Origin: Psychrobacter glacincola | GTDB taxonomy: Bacteria > Pseudomonadota > Gammaproteobacteria > Pseudomonadales > Moraxellaceae | DNA: 64,000 bases | Direction of reading: 5' to 3' | Assembly: GCF_904846215.1 (NCBI RefSeq) | Contig: NZ_CAJGZK010000002.1 | Coordinates: forward strand, 1 to 64,000 | Part shown: in pieces, positions 1 to 9,855 of the stretch | Numbering within the stretch: the first letter of the stretch is position 1 | Layout: every line of letters begins with the position of its first letter | Notes under the pieces: model-generated | The model's database searches: none | What the model saw: only the letters and a program-made list of their open reading frames with translations | Told to the model about the DNA's origin: nothing | Position numbers and translations under genes: made by a program

Positions 1-89
1 CCGTTCTTCTTGGTGTGTTTGTCACGACAAAAAGGGCAGTTTTTTGATTCATGACGTTGATTCCTTGCAAATATAGACAGTATATAGCT
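1..89 (-). pseudogene. Possible 5' fragment of an IS1-like transposase, cut by the window edge
   Basis: Read on the minus strand, one frame open from about position 89 to the window edge contains CPFC followed about eight residues later by KKN. This resembles the N-terminal zinc-finger of IS1-type InsA proteins. No ATG lies in this frame; an ATG in another frame (MNQKTALF) overlaps it, so the reading may be frameshifted or accidental. Only about 30 codons are visible. The 90-186 stretch next to it shows nothing I recognise. Confidence 0.22.
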
Positions 90-186
90 TCAGAGCCTAC
101 ACCAGCATGAATTTTGTCCATTACACCTGGGTTTATGATTATGCAGTGTCATGTTTAAAAGTCAGTCCATACTAAAGATATTCTCA

Positions 187-1290
187 TTAGACCAATTTTG
201 CCAATACGGCTTGTCCCATTTGCTGACAACCGACTTGTATAAGCCCAGTCTCGCTACGATCCAAGATATCGACCGTGCGTAAGCCATCATCAAGCACCTC
301 ACTGACCGCTTGCTCAATCGCTTGTGCTGCCACTTCTTGTTTAAAGGTATAACGTAGCATCATAGCGACAGATAAAATGGTGGCTAGTGGATTGGCTATA
401 TCTTGTCCTGCGATATCAGGCGCTGAACCATGACAAGGCTCATACATGCCTTTGCCCGCTTCATCAAGGCTTGCTGATGGTAGCATACCAATAGAGCCTG
501 TCAGCATCGCCGCTTCATCAGATAAGATATCGCCGAATAAATTGCCAGTGACCATAACATCGAACTGTTTAGGGTCTTTAATCAACTGCATACAGGCATT
601 GTCAGCATACATATGCGATAACGCCACATCGCTATATTGCGCCTGCTGTAGCTCAATCATGGTCTGTTTCCAAAGCTCAGTGACTTCTAATACATTTGCT
701 TTGTCGATAGAGCAGACTTTGGCAGAGGTTCCTGCTGCCTGCGCGCGTGTTTGCGCTAACTCAAAAGCAACTTTGCCGATACGATTGATTTCGCTGGTGC
801 TATACACCATGGTGTTATAGCCTTGCTGCTCACCATTTTCTAGCGTACGAATACCGCGCGGCTCACCAAAATAAATACCACCTGTCAGTTCACGCACAAT
901 AAGCAAATCTAGACCTGAGATAATCTCAGGTTTAATGCTTGAGGCATTAACAAGCTGCGGATACAGCTTTGCCACACGCAGATTGGCAAACAAACCAAGC
1001 TCGCTACGAATTTTTAGCAGACCGCGCTCAGGACGTTTACTACGTTCGATACCATCCCACTTAGGACCACCAACTGCACCCAATAACACCGCATCTGCTG
1101 CGCGTGCACGTTGTAGCGTCTCTTCTGGCAAAGGTTCACCCGTTGCATCAACTGCCACACCGCCGATCAATCCAGACTCAAGGGTCAAACCTAACGCAAA
1201 CTTATCATTGACAGCGTTCAGCACATCAATGGCTTGGGTCATGATTTCAGGGCCGATACCATCGCCCGCTAATGTTAAAATCGTTGCCAT
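187..1290 (-). CDS. leuB: 3-isopropylmalate dehydrogenase
   Basis: This enzyme oxidatively decarboxylates 3-isopropylmalate to 2-oxoisocaproate with NAD+, the third step of leucine synthesis, in the cytoplasm. The 367-residue length is normal for LeuB. Visible family hallmarks are GDGIGPE near residue 9, RELTGG at 133-138, the metal/substrate segment [10 protein letters not shown] at 251-260 and the NAD-binding segment [13 protein letters not shown] at 283-295. It is the last gene of a minus-strand run leuC, leuD, lipoprotein gene, leuB, with 85 bp separating it from the lipoprotein gene. The ATG is preceded by a GAGG-like ribosome site (seen as cctt/cctc just after 1290 on the plus strand). 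Identity is secure. Confidence 0.97.
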   Translation of the reverse strand: MATILTLAGDGIGPEIMTQAIDVLNAVNDKFALGLTLESGLIGGVAVDATGEPLPEETLQRARAADAVLLGAVGGPKWDGIERSKRPERGLLKIRSELGLFANLRVAKLYPQLVNASSIKPEIISGLDLLIVRELTGGIYFGEPRGIRTLENGEQQGYNTMVYSTSEINRIGKVAFELAQTRAQAAGTSAKVCSIDKANVLEVTELWKQTMIELQQAQYSDVALSHMYADNACMQLIKDPKQFDVMVTGNLFGDILSDEAAMLTGSIGMLPSASLDEAGKGMYEPCHGSAPDIAGQDIANPLATILSVAMMLRYTFKQEVAAQAIEQAVSEVLDDGLRTVDILDRSETGLIQVGCQQMGQAVLAKLV

Positions 1291-1375
1291 ACTGGTCCTT
1301 GAGGTTAAGTAAGTTTCTGTTATTTATTTTATGTCTGCTTTAGTTATCAGCTCATTAAAGACAGGCTTTTAATGA

Positions 1376-2125
1376 TTATACTTTGGCTTTTACCTTTACC
1401 TTTGATGGCACTGATGCCGCCTTAACACTACCAGTTTCTACAAATTCTCCTTGATGCTCAGTGCCAATCTGCTTGCAGAAGCGGCGCTGCACGGTATTGC
1501 CTTGATAAAGCTCAACACACAAAGGCTCTGGTGATGCTGAATCTAACAAGCTACCGGAGCTTTGGCCAGACTTTTTTTGATAAGCACGTAGCTGATAGGT
1601 ACCGGGGCTAGCAAAGTCATGAATCATGGCAAAACGCTCAACGTAGCCCAGATTGTTTTCTGGATAAAAATTAACGTGTACTTCACGTTTAGCAGGTTTG
1701 ACCCGAGCATAATAGTTAATAAGATTTGGCATAGCAGACGCTGATAATGGCACAATTTTAATGGCATTATTATGAATAAGCGGCGTCATATCCATCGTCA
1801 CAGCGGCTTGAGAATGCTTAGTGCCCGTGCGAGTTTTATTGTTTTCGCGCGCATCATTCATCGCAACCAGCATAGTAGCATTCATAGGTCTATGGGTTTC
1901 AGGCGATATAATCATTGTGCGATCTATCTTTACAATCTCGCAGTGGTAGGTGCCGACACAGGCAATATTTACTTCGTCAGCGATAGGCTTGATAGTACCC
2001 GTCCATACCTTTGCGCTTTCTGCTTTATCTATCTGTTGATAGCCTGTCAACGCCTGACAACCAGATAACAATAAGGTTACGGCAATAGCCGTGCTTGTCC
2101 ATACCGCAAAACATGTTTTATTCAT
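1376..2125 (-). CDS. Unknown lipoprotein encoded between leuD and leuB
   Basis: This 249-residue protein begins with a charged N-terminus, a hydrophobic stretch and a lipobox (LLSGC, Cys at about residue 23), so it should be lipid-anchored in the envelope. The mature part has several cysteines (for example CVGTYHC near 56-62 and two near the C-terminus) and ends in a Lys/Val-rich tail. I do not recognise a family. It lies on the same strand as the leu genes, 176 bp after leuD and 85 bp before leuB, so it may be co-transcribed with them, but nothing ties it to leucine synthesis. The LeuCDB pathway needs no lipoprotein, so this is probably a positional neighbour. Confidence 0.85.
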   Translation of the reverse strand: MNKTCFAVWTSTAIAVTLLLSGCQALTGYQQIDKAESAKVWTGTIKPIADEVNIACVGTYHCEIVKIDRTMIISPETHRPMNATMLVAMNDARENNKTRTGTKHSQAAVTMDMTPLIHNNAIKIVPLSASAMPNLINYYARVKPAKREVHVNFYPENNLGYVERFAMIHDFASPGTYQLRAYQKKSGQSSGSLLDSASPEPLCVELYQGNTVQRRFCKQIGTEHQGEFVETGSVKAASVPSKVKVKAKV

Positions 2126-2301
2126 AATGATGGCTACTATTTATCAGATAAAAATATAATAATGTAAAAATAGATTATCGTTCATTTTAGCCACTTAATC
2201 ACCATAACTCAACGCTGTATTAGCGCTAAGCTCGTTTTTATGGCAATTCATATTTTGTTGTTGATCGTTTACGATTGGCTATATTATTTTACGATGAAAG
2301 A

Positions 2302-2967
2302 CTATGCTCTGACTTCATTGAATATCCAAGGCGTTTTTTGCATCATTTTTTGCTCGTAGTTCTTAATAGCGTCGCTCTGCTGTAAAGTCAGTCCGATATC
2401 ATCAAGACCATTTAACAAGCAATGTTTGCGAAATTCGTCTACTTCAAACGCATACTCTTCACCCGTTGGCGTAATGACTACCTGTCTTTCAAGATCTGCA
2501 GTCAGCTCGTAGCCTTCGTTAGCAAACGTGGCTTTCATTAATGTATCAACGATTTCTTCATTTAATACAATCGGTAGCATGCCATTTTTAAAACAGTTGT
2601 TATAAAAGATATCGGCAAAGCTTGGCGCAATAACGGTACGAAAGCCATATTCAGACAACGCCCAAGGTGCATGTTCACGGCTAGAGCCACAACCAAAGTT
2701 ACGACGCGCCAGCAAGATAGTTGCGCCTTGATAACGTGGCTGATTTAGAATAAAGTCAGGATTAATAATACGGGTGCTATTGTCTTGTCCCGGATACCCT
2801 TCATCGAGATAACGCCAATCATCAAATAAATTGACGCCAAAGCCAGTACGTTTAATAGACTTTAAAAACTGTTTTGCAATAATCTGGTCGGTATCGACGT
2901 TTGCGCGATCAAGTGGGCAAACGATACCCGTTTGGGTGTTATAAGCTTGCATAGTATTTCCTATCAA
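2302..2967 (-). CDS. leuD: 3-isopropylmalate dehydratase small subunit
   Basis: This is the small subunit of isopropylmalate isomerase, which with LeuC interconverts 2- and 3-isopropylmalate. The longest frame is 221 residues and starts [10 protein letters not shown]. The second Met (residue 6, MQAYNTQTG) gives a more usual N-terminus for the family and may be the real start; AGGAAAT upstream of it fits as a ribosome site. The conserved segments [29 protein letters not shown] and the GMLPI loop are all present. It follows leuC by 32 bp, consistent with translation from one mRNA. Confidence 0.96.
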   Translation of the reverse strand: MIGNTMQAYNTQTGIVCPLDRANVDTDQIIAKQFLKSIKRTGFGVNLFDDWRYLDEGYPGQDNSTRIINPDFILNQPRYQGATILLARRNFGCGSSREHAPWALSEYGFRTVIAPSFADIFYNNCFKNGMLPIVLNEEIVDTLMKATFANEGYELTADLERQVVITPTGEEYAFEVDEFRKHCLLNGLDDIGLTLQQSDAIKNYEQKMMQKTPWIFNEVRA

Positions 2968-2999
2968 AGTTGTTCTTATTGTTGAATAAAGCGTGACGA

Positions 3000-4418
3000 T
3001 TAAAACGTCCGCACATCCACAAAATGACCCGCCAATGCTGCTGCCGCTGCCATCGCCGGACTCACCAAATGCGTACGACCCCCATTACCTTGACGACCTT
3101 CAAAGTTGCGATTGGATGTCGAGGCGCAATGCTCTTGCGGCTCAAGCTTATCGGCATTCATCGCCAAACACATTGAACAACCCGGCTCACGCCATTCAAA
3201 CCCAGCATCAGTAAATAAAGTATCCAAGCCTTCTGCTTCTGCTTGTAATTTCACTTGCCCAGAGCCCGCAACGACGATGGCTTCTTTAATAGTATCAGCC
3301 ACTTTACGACCTTTAATGACGGCTGCTGCATCACGCAAATCTTCAATACGTGAATTCGTACAAGAACCAATAAATATACGGTCGAGCTGGATATCGGTGA
3401 TTTTTTGACCCGCTTGCAAGCCCATATAGGTATAAGCGCGCAACCAACCTTCTTCTTGTGCGGCGTCAATAGCTTGATCAGGCGTTGGCACCGACTGGGT
3501 GATATCGACTACCATCTCAGGCGAGGTTCCCCATGACACTTGCGGCGCAATTTGACTGCCATCAATTTCAATCACGCTATCAAATACGGCATCATCATCT
3601 GAATAAAAAGTACGCCAGTAAGTTTCTGCTTGCTGCCATTGGTCAGCAGTTGGTGCATAAGGACGACCTTTAACGTAATCGATAGTTGTATCATCGACTG
3701 CAACCATGCCCACGCGCGCGCCTGCTTCAATTGCCATATTACAGACGGTCATGCGCCCTTCCATCGTCATGTCTTCGAATACTTGACCAGCAAATTCAAT
3801 GGCATGTCCTGTCCCGCCAGCGGTGCCGATTTTTGCAATAATGGCAAGCACCACATCTTTTGAGGTTACGCCAGCGCCAAGTTTACCGGTGACGCGGATT
3901 TGCATATTTTTTGATTTCTTTTGAATCAAGCACTGAGTTGCCAATACGTGCTCAACCTCAGAGGTGCCAATGCCATGCGCCAAGCAGCCAAGTGCGCCAT
4001 GTGTCGCCGTGTGTGAATCACCACAAACGACCGTCATGCCAGGCAATACCAAGCCTTGCTCAGGACCGACGACATGTAAGATACCTTGACGGGCATCATT
4101 AATGGTAAATTCAGCAATATCAAACTTGCTGCAGTTTTCATCTAACGTCAGTACTTGTAAGCGTGAGACTTTATCCTTAATACCTGCCACACCTTCTGAG
4201 CGCTCTTTGGTGACTGTAGGTACATTGTGATCAGGGCTGGCGATATTAGCAGATAGACGCCACGGCGCTCTATTCGCCAGCTGTAATCCTTCAAATGCTT
4301 GCGGGCTTGTCACTTCGTGTAGCAAATGGCGGTCGATATAAATTAGGCTCGAACCATCATCACGCTTGGTGACTTCGTGAGCATTCCAAAGTTTGTCATA
4401 TAACGTTTGACCGGCCAT
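3000..4418 (-). CDS. leuC: 3-isopropylmalate dehydratase large subunit
   Basis: This is the aconitase-type large subunit of isopropylmalate isomerase. It carries a [4Fe-4S] cluster held by Cys353 (in GSCTNSR) and Cys414/Cys417 (in PGCSMC), all visible here. The 472-residue length matches typical Leu[12 protein letters not shown] near 132-142 is also family-typical. It is the first gene of the minus-strand leu run, and the 308 bp upstream separate it from a divergent LysR-type gene, which makes that regulator a candidate controller. Cytoplasmic, and complete. Confidence 0.97.
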   Translation of the reverse strand: MAGQTLYDKLWNAHEVTKRDDGSSLIYIDRHLLHEVTSPQAFEGLQLANRAPWRLSANIASPDHNVPTVTKERSEGVAGIKDKVSRLQVLTLDENCSKFDIAEFTINDARQGILHVVGPEQGLVLPGMTVVCGDSHTATHGALGCLAHGIGTSEVEHVLATQCLIQKKSKNMQIRVTGKLGAGVTSKDVVLAIIAKIGTAGGTGHAIEFAGQVFEDMTMEGRMTVCNMAIEAGARVGMVAVDDTTIDYVKGRPYAPTADQWQQAETYWRTFYSDDDAVFDSVIEIDGSQIAPQVSWGTSPEMVVDITQSVPTPDQAIDAAQEEGWLRAYTYMGLQAGQKITDIQLDRIFIGSCTNSRIEDLRDAAAVIKGRKVADTIKEAIVVAGSGQVKLQAEAEGLDTLFTDAGFEWREPGCSMCLAMNADKLEPQEHCASTSNRNFEGRQGNGGRTHLVSPAMAAAAALAGHFVDVRTF

Positions 4419-4726
4419 GTTGCTATCCTTTTTAGTGGCTAATGACTTTATTTTTCGTTTATCAAATCGATAATGTGCTAGAGGTTTTATCTATTATTTA
4501 ATCGTAATCGCAATAATCGATGTATAAAATAAGATTTATGGCGCAGATTATCAAGTAACTACAATAAATATGTCACAATACGTCTTGATGTCTTGTGATT
4601 ATAGCAGGCTAATCCTATAATAATAATTGATGATTTTTTCATAGTTGCAAACTTTTATTTCTAATACATTATGACTAGGTCAGCCAACTTTTATTTATAG
4701 CTTGCTACGTAGCTAAGGACATCGGT
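4419..4726. promoter_or_regulatory. Divergent intergenic region between leuC and a LysR gene
   Basis: These 308 A+T-rich bases must contain the leuC promoter (minus strand) and the LysR promoter (plus strand). Divergent LysR-target arrangements normally hold the LysR operator here. I could not pick out one operator or a -35/-10 pair with confidence. No leader peptide rich in leucine codons is evident. Confidence 0.5.
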
Positions 4727-5599
4727 GTGAATACCACAAATTTAACGACATTCGTTACTGTTATGCAAACAAGCAGCATTTCAGGTGCAGCAGAAAAACT
4801 GTTTATTACTCAGCCTGCAGTCAGTAAACGCATCAAAAACTTAGAAGATGAATTCAATATCACTTTATTCGATACGGTAGGCCGCGGTATTGTACCCACC
4901 CAAGCGGCTAGTGAGATGTTACCTCACGCCAAACGCTGGCTTGAAGATTATGAAAACTTCAAAATCAACTTGCAACATTCTAAACATATTGTATCCGGCA
5001 AGCTCGTCATCGGCACCAGCCATCACATAGGCTTACATCATCTAGCACCTGTACTCAAGCACTTTATTCAGGCCTATCCTGCCGTGCAGCTAGAAGTACA
5101 TTTTGTAGATTCAGAAACCGCTCATAAAGCGGTGTTAGATGGCGACTTGTCACTGGCCTTTTTAACATTGCCCCCAGTATACGATAAGCGCTTGAGCTAT
5201 CATACCCTATGGTCAGATCCCCTATACTTTATGACCGGTACATTATCGCCTTTAGCCACAAAGTCTAATGTGACACTAGAGCAATTGGCACGCTATCCTG
5301 CTATTTTGCCCTCTGCCAATACCTTTACCAGTCAGATTACTTTGGCCGAATTTGCGAAGCACAATCTAAAACCTTATGCCACCATGAGCACCAATCCGCT
5401 TGAATCTATTCGTATGTTGGTTTCTGTTGGACTCGGCTGGTCAGTATTGCCACAAACGATGCTTAGTCAAGATTTAGAACGTATTGACATGGCCGACAAT
5501 ATCGAATTGCAGCGTTATTTAGGCGTGGTCATCAATCCAAAACTAACACAATCTAACAACGTTACTGCTTTATTAGACTTACTTGCTCCGATCGAGTAA
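4727..5599 (+). CDS. LysR-family transcriptional regulator
   Basis: This 290-residue protein has the standard LysR layout. An N-terminal winged helix-turn-helix (about residues 1-60, including SSISGAAEKLFITQPAVSK) is followed by a periplasmic-binding-protein-like effector domain (about 90-290). The length is typical. The ORF opens with GTG (gtgaataccacaaattta), preceded by a weak AAGGA. It is divergent from leuC, so the leucine genes are the likely target, and an isopropylmalate-type effector is plausible by analogy with other LysR regulators of leu genes. That effector is inference only. It is followed by a 507 bp gap. Confidence 0.9.
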   Translation: MNTTNLTTFVTVMQTSSISGAAEKLFITQPAVSKRIKNLEDEFNITLFDTVGRGIVPTQAASEMLPHAKRWLEDYENFKINLQHSKHIVSGKLVIGTSHHIGLHHLAPVLKHFIQAYPAVQLEVHFVDSETAHKAVLDGDLSLAFLTLPPVYDKRLSYHTLWSDPLYFMTGTLSPLATKSNVTLEQLARYPAILPSANTFTSQITLAEFAKHNLKPYATMSTNPLESIRMLVSVGLGWSVLPQTMLSQDLERIDMADNIELQRYLGVVINPKLTQSNNVTALLDLLAPIE

Positions 5600-5978
5600 T
5601 TAGATACAAGCTAAAAGCTTGATAATCGATATTAAAGGCTATTTAACAGAGCCTAGCTACTTAGAAAATTGCCTCATTCGCATTTGTGACTCTCATACGT
5701 TATAATACGCCTGACGTTTTTTATAACATAATTTTACCTAAAAAACACTGATAGTCATATATTGAACAGTTCTAGTAATATATGATAGTAAACAATAGGT
5801 TTGATGGTCTTAAATGATTGGTTATATAAGCGACTAATATCTATAAGTGATGAGCAGATGGGAGCAGTTAAAATTGCAAACTAGCAAGTATATTTGCAGT
5901 AGCCTTTTAATTATTGCTTTATAAGTATTAGTTCTAGAACAGCATTAATCATATAAAACTAACAGAAGATATCGAATC
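5600..5978. other. Gene-free stretch between LysR gene and putP
   Basis: I see no coding frame of note in these A+T-rich bases. The region contains promoter-like elements such as ataatacgcc near 5702, and it ends in a hairpin with a T tail (listed separately). A small RNA or a long putP leader could lie here, but there is no recognised family. Confidence 0.3.
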
Positions 5979-6010
5979 AAAGCCATTATGTCCTACTTAA
6001 TGGCTTTTTT
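5979..6010 (+). terminator. Hairpin with T-run upstream of putP
   Basis: The arms aaagccatta and taatggcttt flank a short loop and are followed by further Ts, the form of a rho-independent terminator on the plus strand. It lies 380 bp after the LysR stop and about 97 bp before putP. It could end LysR read-through, end an unannotated small RNA, or attenuate putP. Confidence 0.6.
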
Positions 6011-6106
6011 CGTCTTTAGATATTGTTTCTAAACATCGTCTTGTAATACTTAATTTTTCTCATTAAAAATAATGACAGCCAACAACGTTGGTTAAGGACA
6101 ATTTAT

Positions 6107-7606
6107 ATGAACGGAGTTTCTAGTGGCGTACTGATATCACTTGGCGCCTATTTCTTGGTAATGATTGGGATTGGCATTTACGCTTATTTTAAGCAAGCCA
6201 ATGACACTGAAGGCTATATGCTTGGCGGTCGTAGTCTCGGTCCTGCGGTAACGGCTCTATCCGCTGGTGCATCAGATATGTCCGGCTGGTTATTACTTGG
6301 CTTGCCGGGTTATATGTATGCCGATGGAGTCGTGAGCATATGGATTGCGCTCGGTTTGACCATGGGCGCCTTCTTAAACTATATTATCGTCGCACCGCGT
6401 TTGCGGGTTTATACTGAGATTGCAGACAACGCAATCACACTACCTGATTACTTTGCTAACCGCTTTGAAGACAAATCACATATGCTTCGGGTGTTCTCAG
6501 CAGTCGTTATTATCTTATTCTTTACGGTTTATACCGCAGCCAGCTTAGTTGGTGGTGGTAAGTTGTTTGAAAGCTCGCTCAACCTTCCTTATAGCACTGG
6601 TTTGTGGGTCACTGCTGGTGTGGTCGTCGCTTATACCCTATTCGGTGGTTTCTTAGCGGTCTCAATGACTGACTTTGTGCAAGGCATAATCATGCTATTT
6701 GCGATGGTGATCGTTCCTATCGTTGCCTTTACTGATCTTGGTGGTATATCAGCAACCACTGAAGCAGTTCGAAACATTGATCCAAATCTGCTTAATATTA
6801 CCAGTGGTATGACAATCATGGGTATTATCTCCTTACTAGCATGGGGTTTAGGCTATTTTGGTCAGCCGCATATTATTGTACGTTTCATGGCAATACGTTC
6901 TGTTAAAGATATCCCAACGGCACGTAACATTGGTATGAGTTGGATGATTGTTAGTTTAATTGGTGCATTGATGACTGGTTTTGCTGGTCGTGCTTATGTA
7001 CAAAAAACCGCAATGACCTTAGAGGATCCTGAAACTATCTTCTTAGTATTTACACAGTTTTTATTCACACCACTGGTTTCAGGTTTCTTATTAGCCGCTA
7101 TTTTAGCAGCGATCATGAGTACTATCTCATCACAGCTCTTGGTCGTATCAAGCTCATTAACCAAAGACGTCTACAAATTATTTTTGGATAGAGATGCGCC
7201 AGAAGCTCGTCAAGTACTGGTAGGTCGTATCTCTGTTATATTAGTTGCTGTTGTATCCATCTTATTAGCCTCTGATCCAGAAAGCTCTGTGTTAAGCTTG
7301 GTCTCTAATGCTTGGGCTGGATTCGGTGCTGCGTTTGGACCACTAGTCATATTTAGTTTGACATGGCGCGGTATGAACCGTAACGGTGCTGCTGCTGGCA
7401 TGGTCGTTGGCGCATTAACGGTCATCTTATGGATCTATGGTCCTTTCCAGGTGAATGGCATGGCACTCAATAGTTGGTTATATGCGATTGTCCCGGGCTT
7501 TATATTAAGTACTATCGCAATCTTTGCGGTCAGTATTATGACGGGTGGTCCAAAGGATTCAATTAAAGCGAAATTTAAAGAGATGGAAATGAACTTAGAT
7601 AAGTAA
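6107..7606 (+). CDS. putP: Sodium/proline symporter
   Basis: This inner-membrane protein of the sodium:solute symporter family takes up proline with Na+. It is 499 residues long with about 13 predicted membrane segments, matching PutP length. The N-terminal segment GYMLGGRSLGPAVTALSAGASDMSGWLLLG (quoted in parts: GRSLGPAVTALSAGASDMS) is the PutP hallmark containing Na+-ligand residues. The start ATG follows TTAAGGAC, a reasonable ribosome site. It stands alone, with a rho-independent terminator just after the stop. PutA is not in the window, so the proline role comes from the family alone. Confidence 0.93.
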   Translation: MNGVSSGVLISLGAYFLVMIGIGIYAYFKQANDTEGYMLGGRSLGPAVTALSAGASDMSGWLLLGLPGYMYADGVVSIWIALGLTMGAFLNYIIVAPRLRVYTEIADNAITLPDYFANRFEDKSHMLRVFSAVVIILFFTVYTAASLVGGGKLFESSLNLPYSTGLWVTAGVVVAYTLFGGFLAVSMTDFVQGIIMLFAMVIVPIVAFTDLGGISATTEAVRNIDPNLLNITSGMTIMGIISLLAWGLGYFGQPHIIVRFMAIRSVKDIPTARNIGMSWMIVSLIGALMTGFAGRAYVQKTAMTLEDPETIFLVFTQFLFTPLVSGFLLAAILAAIMSTISSQLLVVSSSLTKDVYKLFLDRDAPEARQVLVGRISVILVAVVSILLASDPESSVLSLVSNAWAGFGAAFGPLVIFSLTWRGMNRNGAAAGMVVGALTVILWIYGPFQVNGMALNSWLYAIVPGFILSTIAIFAVSIMTGGPKDSIKAKFKEMEMNLDK

Positions 7607-7634
7607 GCACTTTCAACTGCTGTTGTTAAATTAG

Positions 7635-7664
7635 AAAACCTTGCTATCATGGCGAGGTTTTTTT
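7635..7664 (+). terminator. Rho-independent terminator of putP
   Basis: The arms aaaaccttgc and gcgaggtttt (one G-T pair) enclose a short loop and run into a T tract. It lies 28 bp after the putP stop. Confidence 0.85.
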
Positions 7665-7712
7665 ATTGTCTGATTAAAGATCACTGGATTATTTAAATAC
7701 TAACTAACCTTG

Positions 7713-7846
7713 TATAGTTAATCCACTTTTAAAAGGGCACAGAACTACTGGGGTTAATTTCTCTTGGTTGCTGCGCTTACGCAGACAGGGGCTGCAAAAA
7801 ATTTATACCAGCAGTACCGTAGCGTTTTTAGGGTACTTTGACTATA
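7713..7846. repeat. TA-ended MITE-like repeat, chimeric copy (R1)
   Basis: The copy starts TATAGTTAATCCACTTTTAA and ends ACTTTGACTATA, so both tips read TATAG inward. The left half matches the C-type copies at 17.8 and 39.1 kb. The right half (gctgcaaaaaatttatacca and so on) matches the A-type copies at 19.6 and 29.0 kb. The middle is palindromic. It lies between two convergent genes. Confidence 0.85.
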
Positions 7847-7875
7847 CAAATGAGATTTATCTTAATTCAGACAAG

Positions 7876-7910
7876 AAAAAGCGACCCATAACATAATGGA
7901 TCGCTTTTTT
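7876..7910 (-). terminator. Terminator of the FadL-type gene at 7.9 kb
   Basis: The arms aaaaagcgaccca and tggatcgcttttt are nearly perfect and lie 31 bp after the stop of the minus-strand porin gene. A and T tracts on both sides could let it work on either strand. Confidence 0.85.
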
Positions 7911-7940
7911 ATTTATACTTTAGTTATTTATAATAAGGTT

Positions 7941-9455
7941 TTACTTTCCTTGATAAGAAAGCTTCATACCTAGGATATAGCCGTCATTATCTTGGAAATC
8001 ACCAACGATTTGTTGTGTTGGTAGCTTACCTTGAGCATCACCGAACCATAAGTATTTGCCACCAGCTGATACCGCCCATTCTGGGGTAACGTTGTATTTA
8101 GCGCCTAGACCAACACTGTAGTAACCATCGATAGGTCCTAGTGACGTTGTAGGATCGCCAGCACCACTATCCCAACCAACGGTACCACTAACGGCTAAGG
8201 CTGGTGCTAAACGTTTAGCGATACCGACTTCTACTTGGTACTGGTCGTCTTCATACTCAACAATGTTTAGGCCCTTGTCAGCGTATAATGGATTATTCTT
8301 ACTAACTGCATTATATAATGGTGGCGTAATGACGAAATCACTCCACGGTACCCAACGTACTTTGGCCGTCGCTAATGTCGTTTTATTAAGACCAGTTTGA
8401 AAATCGAAGTTGACTGATTTAGGGGTAGTAAGCTCGTAATTGCTAACCTGAGTAGCTGCAGCAGGATTACCTGCTAAAAGTCCAGCTAAAGGATAAGTTT
8501 CAGATATCGTTACATCATGGTCAATCTCAGAGCGATACGTTAAAGCTGCTTTTAATGCAATCTCAGGTTTGCTATAAGAGAAGCCTGCTATGTAACCATA
8601 ATCCATATCAGGATTACTGTTTGAGGTATAGCCAGTAGCAAGACTATAAGCACTACCACGTAGTTTTGTACTTGCTCGAATACGCTGTGCAACGGGGCCA
8701 CCATAAACTTGGAACTCTTTCTTAGCACCGAACTTTGCGCCAAGAATAGCTGTTAAGTTTTCGCTGCGCACTTCAACCTTAGTATTTTCGGTATTAGAAA
8801 GCTGAGCATTGGCATAATTATCAAAACCTACTAATGGAGCTAATTTTGCTTCGCCAGCTGCAATTTGTGCTTGAGCGCCACTAATACGTTGTTGTAAAGC
8901 TGCTTGAACTGCTGGAATTGTAGTATTTTGAAGAGCTGCTTGTAATTGTACAACTCCAGCTCTAGCAGCAGCTAGACCTTGTTGAGACTGGTCAACAAAG
9001 TTACTTAATTGTTGAGCATTAGTAACTCCTGGCACTAATGGACCTACTCTTGTTGCAATTAGATCATCAATGGCTGCAGTTGGAGCACCAGTAAAATTAT
9101 TATCGCCAGTGTATTCAGCAGATGCACCAAAAGGTTCATCGTATAAAACACCAACACTAAAAGTATCGTTGATGTCCGTTTTTACACCATAACGAAAGAA
9201 GTCATAGGCTTCAGCGATGTCGCCAGTGTCTCTACCTTTTTGGTATTGCTCTGAAGTTGAGCCGACGAGAGCATTATCATTACCACTCACATCAGCATCA
9301 ATATAAGTATAAACAGCTTCAGCATAGGTGCCATCTTGTAAGAATGCTGTGACATCTTGACCTGAGCGATCAAGGCCTGCAGCATTAGACATACTGGCTA
9401 TAGAAAGAGTAGCTATCGCTACAGCTAGAGTTTTTAAATGAAAAGTAGCGCGCAT
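7941..9455 (-). CDS. FadL/OmpP1/TodX-family outer membrane transport protein, copy 1
   Basis: This is a 504-residue predicted outer membrane beta-barrel of the FadL family, which admits long-chain fatty acids or other hydrophobic compounds. A signal peptide (about residues 1-25, ending SNAAG) is followed by the FadL-type N-terminus GLDRSGQDVTAF, which forms the hatch. The barrel ends in a typical outer-membrane C-terminus (LGMKLSYQGK). Residues about 125-215 form a Gln/Ala-rich helical insert absent from standard FadL. GGAGATAC precedes the ATG. A paralogue lies upstream on the same strand, separated by its own terminator, so the two appear to be separate transcription units. Substrate unknown. 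Confidence 0.88.
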   Translation of the reverse strand: MRATFHLKTLAVAIATLSIASMSNAAGLDRSGQDVTAFLQDGTYAEAVYTYIDADVSGNDNALVGSTSEQYQKGRDTGDIAEAYDFFRYGVKTDINDTFSVGVLYDEPFGASAEYTGDNNFTGAPTAAIDDLIATRVGPLVPGVTNAQQLSNFVDQSQQGLAAARAGVVQLQAALQNTTIPAVQAALQQRISGAQAQIAAGEAKLAPLVGFDNYANAQLSNTENTKVEVRSENLTAILGAKFGAKKEFQVYGGPVAQRIRASTKLRGSAYSLATGYTSNSNPDMDYGYIAGFSYSKPEIALKAALTYRSEIDHDVTISETYPLAGLLAGNPAAATQVSNYELTTPKSVNFDFQTGLNKTTLATAKVRWVPWSDFVITPPLYNAVSKNNPLYADKGLNIVEYEDDQYQVEVGIAKRLAPALAVSGTVGWDSGAGDPTTSLGPIDGYYSVGLGAKYNVTPEWAVSAGGKYLWFGDAQGKLPTQQIVGDFQDNDGYILGMKLSYQGK

Positions 9456-9778
9456 TGGGTATCTCCAAACATCCTAGTTGTTTAACCGCTTGCATAGTTA
9501 ATATTCAGTATTGTTACTTGAAATATAATATTATGTAAACGACGTCCTGAAATGAATAGTAATGAATTTTTGACACTAAAACAACAGTTAAAACACTTTA
9601 TTTCTTGCTAATGACTGTCCAGTACAACTTTCACAACCGATTATAGTTTATTCATAATAATATCTATGCCGTACATACTTACTATTAACAATATTTAAGT
9701 CCGATATTTTCTGATTTTAGATAGTTAATAAAAACATTTAACGAACATATTACATAGCGTTTATTTTGCTTAACATAT
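9456..9778. promoter_or_regulatory. Upstream region of FadL-type copy 1
   Basis: This gene-free A+T-rich stretch should contain the promoter and a long leader of the gene at 7941-9455. The bases just before the ATG (GTTTGGAGATAC) are the same as before copy 2, so the 5' untranslated end was duplicated with the gene. I see no clear operator. Confidence 0.4.
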
Positions 9779-9810
9779 AAAAAAGCGACCCCTTAAGGGT
9801 CGCTTTTTTT
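9779..9810 (-). terminator. Terminator of FadL-type copy 2
   Basis: A perfect hairpin, with arms aaaaaagcgaccc and gggtcgctttttt around cttaa, lies 46 bp after the stop of the minus-strand gene at 9856. It shares the gcgacc stem core with the terminator of copy 1. Confidence 0.9.
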
Positions 9811-9855
9811 GCAGATAATGGCATCAACCTTATGATAAGTTAACCCCATAATCCT

